From: Sphingomonas pokkalii
GTDB lineage: Bacteria; Pseudomonadota; Alphaproteobacteria; Sphingomonadales; Sphingomonadaceae
Assembly: GCF_003096275.1 (NCBI RefSeq)
Contig: NZ_QENQ01000001.1
Coordinates: forward strand, 3,267,565-3,331,564
Direction of reading: 5' to 3'
Length of the DNA: 64,000 bases
In this document: positions 63,993 to 64,000 of the stretch, piece by piece
Layout of the letters: every line of letters starts with the position of its first letter
How positions within the stretch are numbered: position 1 is the stretch's first letter
Translations under genes and position numbers: made by a program
Notes under the pieces: generated by a model
Seen by the model: only the letters and a program-made list of their open reading frames with translations
What the model was told of the DNA's origin: nothing
Databases searched by the model: none

Positions 63993-64000
63993 CATGTGGC

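Overview
The window looks like the chromosome of a high-GC alphaproteobacterium of the sphingomonad type (Sphingomonas or a close relative). This rests on protein content: five TonB-dependent receptors, a MucR/Ros regulator, an OprO/P-like porin, clustered HSL-family esterases, and ribosomal and RNA polymerase proteins with an alphaproteobacterial look. No rRNA gene or intact tRNA gene was found.

Region 1 (1-22458) carries the information-processing cluster secE-nusG, rplK-rplA, rplJ-rplL, rpoB-rpoC, all on the minus strand and in canonical order. It is broken into four islands by three unrelated blocks of about 4.1-4.6 kb. These blocks hold a TonB receptor and two paralogous small membrane proteins; a porin and a chemoreceptor; and an EF-hand protein, an AI-2E-type permease, stress and periplasmic small proteins, a two-gene orphan cassette and a REP pair. 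DedA follows secE. Strong intrinsic terminators separate most blocks.

Region 2 (22459-26415) is accessory and gene-poor. It has a solo tyrosine recombinase lacking the usual N-terminal domain, a tiny membrane protein, a winged-helix regulator, and a MucR homologue whose zinc-ligand cysteine is serine.

Region 3 (26416-37097) is a compact phosphonate/phospholipid head-group locus. A Tat-exported phospholipase C, a PAP2-type acid phosphatase, a DUF5690 membrane protein, a TIGR03364-type FAD oxidoreductase and phosphonatase (PhnX) form one overlapping operon. Divergent to it are a PhnZ-like HD protein, a TonB receptor and a GntR/UTRA regulator. Matching ACTGGTATAG-type palindromes lie in front of the operon and the receptor. 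I infer a pathway that takes phosphono- or phospholipid head groups from outside the cell to acetaldehyde plus phosphate.

Region 4 (37144-45922) is a LacI-controlled cluster of one TonB receptor and five alpha/beta-hydrolases. Two esterase families each occur once with and once without an export signal. A TAATCGATTR-type box lies upstream of every transcription unit.

Region 5 (46019-58814) holds a LuxR-type regulator with a serine hydrolase and TonB receptor, then a LacI-MFS operon divergent from a TonB receptor and a GH3 glycosidase, then an unrecognised 345-residue protein.

Region 6 (59094-64000) begins with the 3' 45 nt of a tRNA-Lys(CTT) gene, the mark of an integrated element. Beyond it are a DUF3223-like gene, the C-terminal part of a Ski2-like helicase fused out of frame to a truncated GFA-family gene, an NTF2-like protein, a LysE exporter and a divergent MocR regulator. 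Both strands carry many long spurious reading frames because of the high GC content; these were left out.
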